Below, piece after piece: positions 7,099-10,052 of a DNA stretch of 10,052 nucleotides. A program made the position numbers and the translations under genes. The stretch is taken from contig CAAGFD010000215.1 in assembly GCA_900769035.1 (NCBI GenBank), positions 1-10,052 on the forward strand. Direction: 5' to 3'. The DNA comes from Bacteroidales bacterium. GTDB taxonomy: Bacteria; Bacteroidota; Bacteroidia; Bacteroidales; Paludibacteraceae. Every line of letters starts with the position of its first letter. The first letter of the stretch is position 1. The notes beneath the pieces are model-generated. The model was given only the letters and a program-made list of their open reading frames with translations, did not search any database and had not been told where the DNA came from.

Positions 7099-8148
7099 AT
7101 GATTAAGTTCCGAATTTTATCTTTTGCCATTGTTTTTGTACTGACCGCTTTTTGTGTCTCATGTAAATCACATAAGTCTGATAAACAGAGTGATACAGTT
7201 TTATCAGATACTATTGAACAGGTAAATCAAGAAAAGGAAAATCTTCGAGTTATGCCGAATGAAGAGGTTTCTTTTCAACTGTTGGAGGGAAGATGGCAAC
7301 TGTATAATGCAATACAAAACAACTTCAATATTGACATTTCTTTCGATGATGACGGAGAAATTAATATCACAAAGATAAGTAATGCACCTGATATCGAAGG
7401 TGTGGAAATTCTTGATTTTGAGCCAATTATTTCTTATCAAGGGAAATACGAAATCCAAGCCGGAGGTAAGATAATTTATTCCATAAAGGATATCAACAAA
7501 GATATGGAGGAGATAAGAGGCACTATTTTGGCAAGAATGTCAGGTAATTATTGTGAGATGATTTTTGAAGATGGGCTGGAAGGAGTTGCAGTGCCGGGAA
7601 GGGCTTATAAGATGTTCAGTGTGACGGAATTATATCCTGTTGATTTACCGGAAAAACCATCGATAAAGGAGCTATTTCAGCAAGCATTACCTTTTGTTTT
7701 TCAGTCTGTAATACGCAATGCAGCCTCGCTGTTGATTGACAATAAGCAGCTTTATTCCGATAGTGAAGCTACAAAATTAATAGATAATTCTGCGGGCTAC
7801 CTATTGTACCAAGGGGGAGGTACTCCGGCATCGGCTCTTGAAGCATGTATTTGGCGTTGTAAAGATGGCACTACTTTGCTGGCTATCAACGTAAAAGGGG
7901 AGTCTCCCGATGTTCAACCAACGGTGTTTTTCACCCTATTTCGCTATTACCCGGAAGAGAAATCCTTGATGCGACTCGATGGGATGAGCGAAGAAATTTT
8001 CCATTTTAATAACAAATATCCACAGTCGATTTCTTTACCTCGTAAAGGTAAAAATATCACGGTGTGTATGCTTAATGATATGTACGAATGCGAAAGTACC
8101 GAGATTATTGAGTGGAATGAGACAACCGGACAATTTATATTTGGATAA
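7099..8148 (+). CDS. Lipoprotein with possible lipocalin-like N-terminal half
   Basis: I chose the ATG at 7099 (349 residues). An in-frame TTG at 7093 would add only two residues, and ATG is the usual start in this group. The signal peptide MIKFR plus a Phe/Val/Ala core ends in CVSC, with the lipidated Cys at 22, and a Lys/Ser/Asp linker follows. At residues 62-66 LEGRW begins a run of beta-strand-like segments (FNIDISFDDDGEI, SYQGKYEI, KIIYSI, YCEMIFEDG) to about residue 180. A Gly-x-Trp followed by strands of this kind is what lipocalin-like bacterial lipoproteins show, but this is a fold guess. The second half contains TLLAINVKGE and VFFTLFRYY, resembling segments in other exported proteins of unknown function. 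No catalytic motif was seen. The gap to the preceding gene is 18 bases with no terminator, so cotranscription is likely. Confidence 0.82.
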   Translation: MIKFRILSFAIVFVLTAFCVSCKSHKSDKQSDTVLSDTIEQVNQEKENLRVMPNEEVSFQLLEGRWQLYNAIQNNFNIDISFDDDGEINITKISNAPDIEGVEILDFEPIISYQGKYEIQAGGKIIYSIKDINKDMEEIRGTILARMSGNYCEMIFEDGLEGVAVPGRAYKMFSVTELYPVDLPEKPSIKELFQQALPFVFQSVIRNAASLLIDNKQLYSDSEATKLIDNSAGYLLYQGGGTPASALEACIWRCKDGTTLLAINVKGESPDVQPTVFFTLFRYYPEEKSLMRLDGMSEEIFHFNNKYPQSISLPRKGKNITVCMLNDMYECESTEIIEWNETTGQFIFG

Positions 8149-8176
8149 GCTCTAACAAATTAAATATTAAACAATT

Positions 8177-8632
8177 ATGGATAAAGAAGTATGGCTTAGT
8201 GCAAGGAAGAGCAGTTTGTACGACTATTTTGATTTACCACCGGCAGCCAAGGCGGAAGCGGAAGAGTGCTTTGATGGTATGCGAAAATTGGCTGAAGAGT
8301 GTGCCGATCAAGCGGAATTTGAAACTCGGCTATCTACTTCGCCGCTAACAGAGCAGTACAACAGCCTTTTCAGTAAATTTTCAAAGTATGTAAAAATGCC
8401 GGAGGGCACACCAACGCAAGCTGATGTAGCAAAAGATATAGCATTAAATACAGCAAAATCATCGGTGAAGTCAATAGCCACTAATAAGTTAAAGAGTATC
8501 ATTATCAATGCTCTGCCGGATGAAGTCTCTGATTGGCTGATTTATCGTTGGAATAATATACCTATACTGAGCGAGATACGTTCGTTTTTCAATCTCAAAG
8601 ATTTATTCCGCCGTTGGTTTGGAAAAAAATAA
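8177..8632 (+). CDS. Small alpha-helical protein of unknown function (151 aa)
   Basis: I do not recognise this protein. It has no signal peptide (MDKEVWLSARKSS), unlike the three lipoproteins before it, and is predicted to stay in the cytoplasm or to associate peripherally with the membrane. The sequence is almost wholly helical in character: an acidic Ala/Glu-rich N-terminal half (AAKAEAEECF, KLAEECADQAEFE), a Pro/Gly break near residues 74-79 (MPEGTP), then a more basic and hydrophobic half. The C-terminus, LKDLFRRWFGKK, is basic and amphipathic and could contact a membrane or nucleic acid. The start ATG lies 28 bases after the preceding stop with no terminator, so it is probably the last gene of the operon. 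It reads as a real gene because it has normal composition, operon spacing and an uninterrupted frame, but homologues could not be checked. Confidence 0.72.
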   Translation: MDKEVWLSARKSSLYDYFDLPPAAKAEAEECFDGMRKLAEECADQAEFETRLSTSPLTEQYNSLFSKFSKYVKMPEGTPTQADVAKDIALNTAKSSVKSIATNKLKSIIINALPDEVSDWLIYRWNNIPILSEIRSFFNLKDLFRRWFGKK

Positions 8633-8680
8633 TATTATTGATAAACGTTTTTAAAACGCCAAAAGAGCAGAACAAAGCTT

Positions 8681-8770
8681 GCATCGAGTTATGCCATGGC
8701 GACAGCTGACGAACCGGCAAAAGGAGTGACTTAGCTCGCCGGGAATATCGCGCGTGAGTGGGAAGAAGAC
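8681..8770. other. G+C-rich structured block between convergent genes
   Basis: By direct count 51 of these 90 bases are G or C (about 57%), against visibly A+T-rich spacers elsewhere. It contains the perfect palindrome GCCATGGC (8693-8700), CAGCTG (8703-8708) and CGCGCG (8750-8754 region). It also holds a foldable stem: CCGGC at 8714-8718 with GCCGG at 8738-8742, continued by GAG at 8724-8726 with CTC at 8735-8737 across a 5-base bulge. No protein gene is convincing: the + strand frame containing MPWRQLTNRQKE meets a stop at 8727-8729. The stem has no T-run, so it is not a standard terminator. It may be a dispersed intergenic repeat, a small structured RNA or a decayed gene fragment. Confidence 0.45.
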
Positions 8771-8790
8771 AAAGTGTGTTTATTGTCCGG

Positions 8791-10052
8791 TTAAAAATCT
8801 TCGTTAGGTAAAGTGGGCAAAGGGTTTTTTTCGGTTTGTTTAGCGCCGAGGTCGATAAGTTTTTTTGCTGTGGTATTGATACTTTGACCGCCATCGGTTA
8901 TTTTCTTTTCGCCTTTGTCGTAAGCTGTTTTTGCATTTTCAAGGGCTTTACCAATTTGTTGATACTCTTTCCAGAATTGACCTACACGGTCGAGCATTTC
9001 TTTTGCGAGGTTAAATACTTTTTCGTGATTTTGAGCTTGTTGAATTTGTGTCCACGTAAGATTTATTATTCTCAATGCGGCGTAAAGAGTCTGTTCGTCA
9101 GCAATATACACATTTTGCTCCATAGCCTTGCGCCATAAGTTCGGTTGCTCGTTGAGGGCAGTCCATAAAGCGCCGGAGTGAGGTACGAACATTATTACGT
9201 AGTCGATTTTAACTTTCGGAGGTTGTATGTAATTGGAGTAATTTTTTGAAGAAAGCTCTTTTACGTGCTTCTGTATGCTGTCGACATGTGCTTTAAGGTA
9301 TTTGCGGCGGTCGTCTTCGTTTTCGGCGTTGACGTAGTCGATAAAAGCCGTCATAGATACCTTAGAGTCGATAATCAACTCTCGTTTTGTGTCGAGGTGG
9401 AGTATTATGTCGGGGCGCATGATGCTACCGTTTTCGTTGTGTACTACATTGTTGTCGGCATCTTTTATTACGGGTTGGATATCATAGTGCACCCCTTTTG
9501 TAAGTCCTTGTGATTGAAGCAGTTCATCTATTATAGTTTCACCCCAATCGCCTTGTATTTTAGTGCCGTGTTTGAAGGCACGAGTCATCTCTTCGGTGCA
9601 TTTTTGGGTTTCCCGGCTTTGATTCAGCATGTGTTCTATATGGGCTTTCATCTCACCGCTAATCCGGTTTTGGGCGGTTTTACTTTCATCCATCGCCTCT
9701 TTCATCTCTTTGATAGTTGTTTGCAACGGGTTGATAATCTGTCCTAAATTACGATTGCTACTATCGGCAAACTCTTGTTGTCGCTCTTTGAGCATCTCAT
9801 TGGTGGCATTTTTCATTTGTGCGGTAACCCTTTCTATCGTCTCCTCGAAGCGTTTTTGCATCTCTATAAAATTGTTTTCGTACTGTTTTTTCTGAGCATC
9901 TATTGCTTGGAGGTGTTGCTCTTTAAGCAATGCAATTTCTTTTTGCAGTACGTCACGCTCGCTTATTAAGGAATTTTTCTCTTCCGATAGGCTTGAATTT
10001 TTTTGCTGAAAATCAGAAAATTCTTTTTTGTAAGAGGCAATTTCGTTTTCGA
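8791..10052 (-). CDS. rmuC: RmuC family protein, N-terminus beyond window
   Basis: The visible 419 residues cover most of an RmuC protein. RmuC proteins limit recombination at inverted repeats and contain an endonuclease-like core with a PD-(D/E)xK-related arrangement. The first 150 visible residues are Glu/Gln/Lys-rich coiled coil (for example QKKQYENNF and MLKERQQEF). The RmuC domain follows: GDWGE at 167-171, RPD at 212-214, then IIDSKV with Asp228 and Lys230, which could be the metal-binding pair, then IDYVIMFVP and DEQTLYAALRII. The frame stays open through 9931-10052 (ENEIASYKKE and on) with no Met, so an in-frame TTG at 9928-9930 is not the real start. The usual membrane-anchoring N-terminal helix, some 20-50 residues, should lie past the edge. 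The C-terminus ends in a short Pro-rich tail (NPLPTLPNEDF). The gene converges on the lipoprotein operon. Confidence 0.95.
   Translation of the reverse strand, partial: ENEIASYKKEFSDFQQKNSSLSEEKNSLISERDVLQKEIALLKEQHLQAIDAQKKQYENNFIEMQKRFEETIERVTAQMKNATNEMLKERQQEFADSSNRNLGQIINPLQTTIKEMKEAMDESKTAQNRISGEMKAHIEHMLNQSRETQKCTEEMTRAFKHGTKIQGDWGETIIDELLQSQGLTKGVHYDIQPVIKDADNNVVHNENGSIMRPDIILHLDTKRELIIDSKVSMTAFIDYVNAENEDDRRKYLKAHVDSIQKHVKELSSKNYSNYIQPPKVKIDYVIMFVPHSGALWTALNEQPNLWRKAMEQNVYIADEQTLYAALRIINLTWTQIQQAQNHEKVFNLAKEMLDRVGQFWKEYQQIGKALENAKTAYDKGEKKITDGGQSINTTAKKLIDLGAKQTEKNPLPTLPNEDF

Noticed and set aside
8595..8894. 99-codon frame on the - strand overlapping the end of rmuC
   Set aside because: It overlaps rmuC and the end of the 151-residue gene in other frames and crosses the G+C-rich block, where stops are rare by composition. 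It shows no family features.
9928..9930. TTG as the start of rmuC on the - strand
   Set aside because: The same frame stays open to the window edge with coiled-coil sequence, and the family has more N-terminal residues including a membrane helix.

Overview
The window reads as a chromosomal segment of a member of the Bacteroidales. The reasons are A+T-rich spacers, several short lipoprotein signal peptides ending in Cys, little purine-rich Shine-Dalgarno sequence before the starts, a TAnnTTTG-type -7 promoter box, and a typical YifB/ComM protein and RmuC. No rRNA, tRNA, CRISPR array, insertion sequence or phage gene was seen.

Left part (1-4073, all + strand): the 3' end of a classical short-chain dehydrogenase (Tyr-x-x-x-Lys visible) is followed after 21 bases by a 688-residue lipoprotein zinc metallopeptidase. 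Its HEFGH motif and downstream Glu are spaced as in family M3. A 10-bp G+C-rich hairpin with a T-run ends this unit at about 2516. Only 18 bases later begins a complete YifB/ComM-type AAA+ ATPase of 512 residues.

Middle part (4074-8632, + strand): a 428-base spacer holds a good Bacteroidetes-type promoter and a leader with two consecutive hairpins. After it come three predicted lipoproteins and one small protein without a signal peptide. The first lipoprotein carries a C-terminal YARHG domain. The second carries an acidic Asp-rich loop followed by Glu-Leu. The third has a possible lipocalin-like N-terminal half. A 359-base spacer separates lipoprotein 1 from the other three genes, which are 18 and 28 bases apart and are probably one operon. 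The cluster looks like a cell-envelope module of unknown function, and it is the least explained part of the window.

Right part (8633-10052): a 158-base convergent spacer contains an unusually G+C-rich block with palindromes and a hairpin, possibly a dispersed repeat or structured RNA. It is followed on the - strand by rmuC, whose N-terminus runs off the window edge. ComM (branch-migration helicase) and RmuC (recombination-linked nuclease-like protein) both concern DNA processing, but they are in separate transcription units and nothing in the sequence links them.
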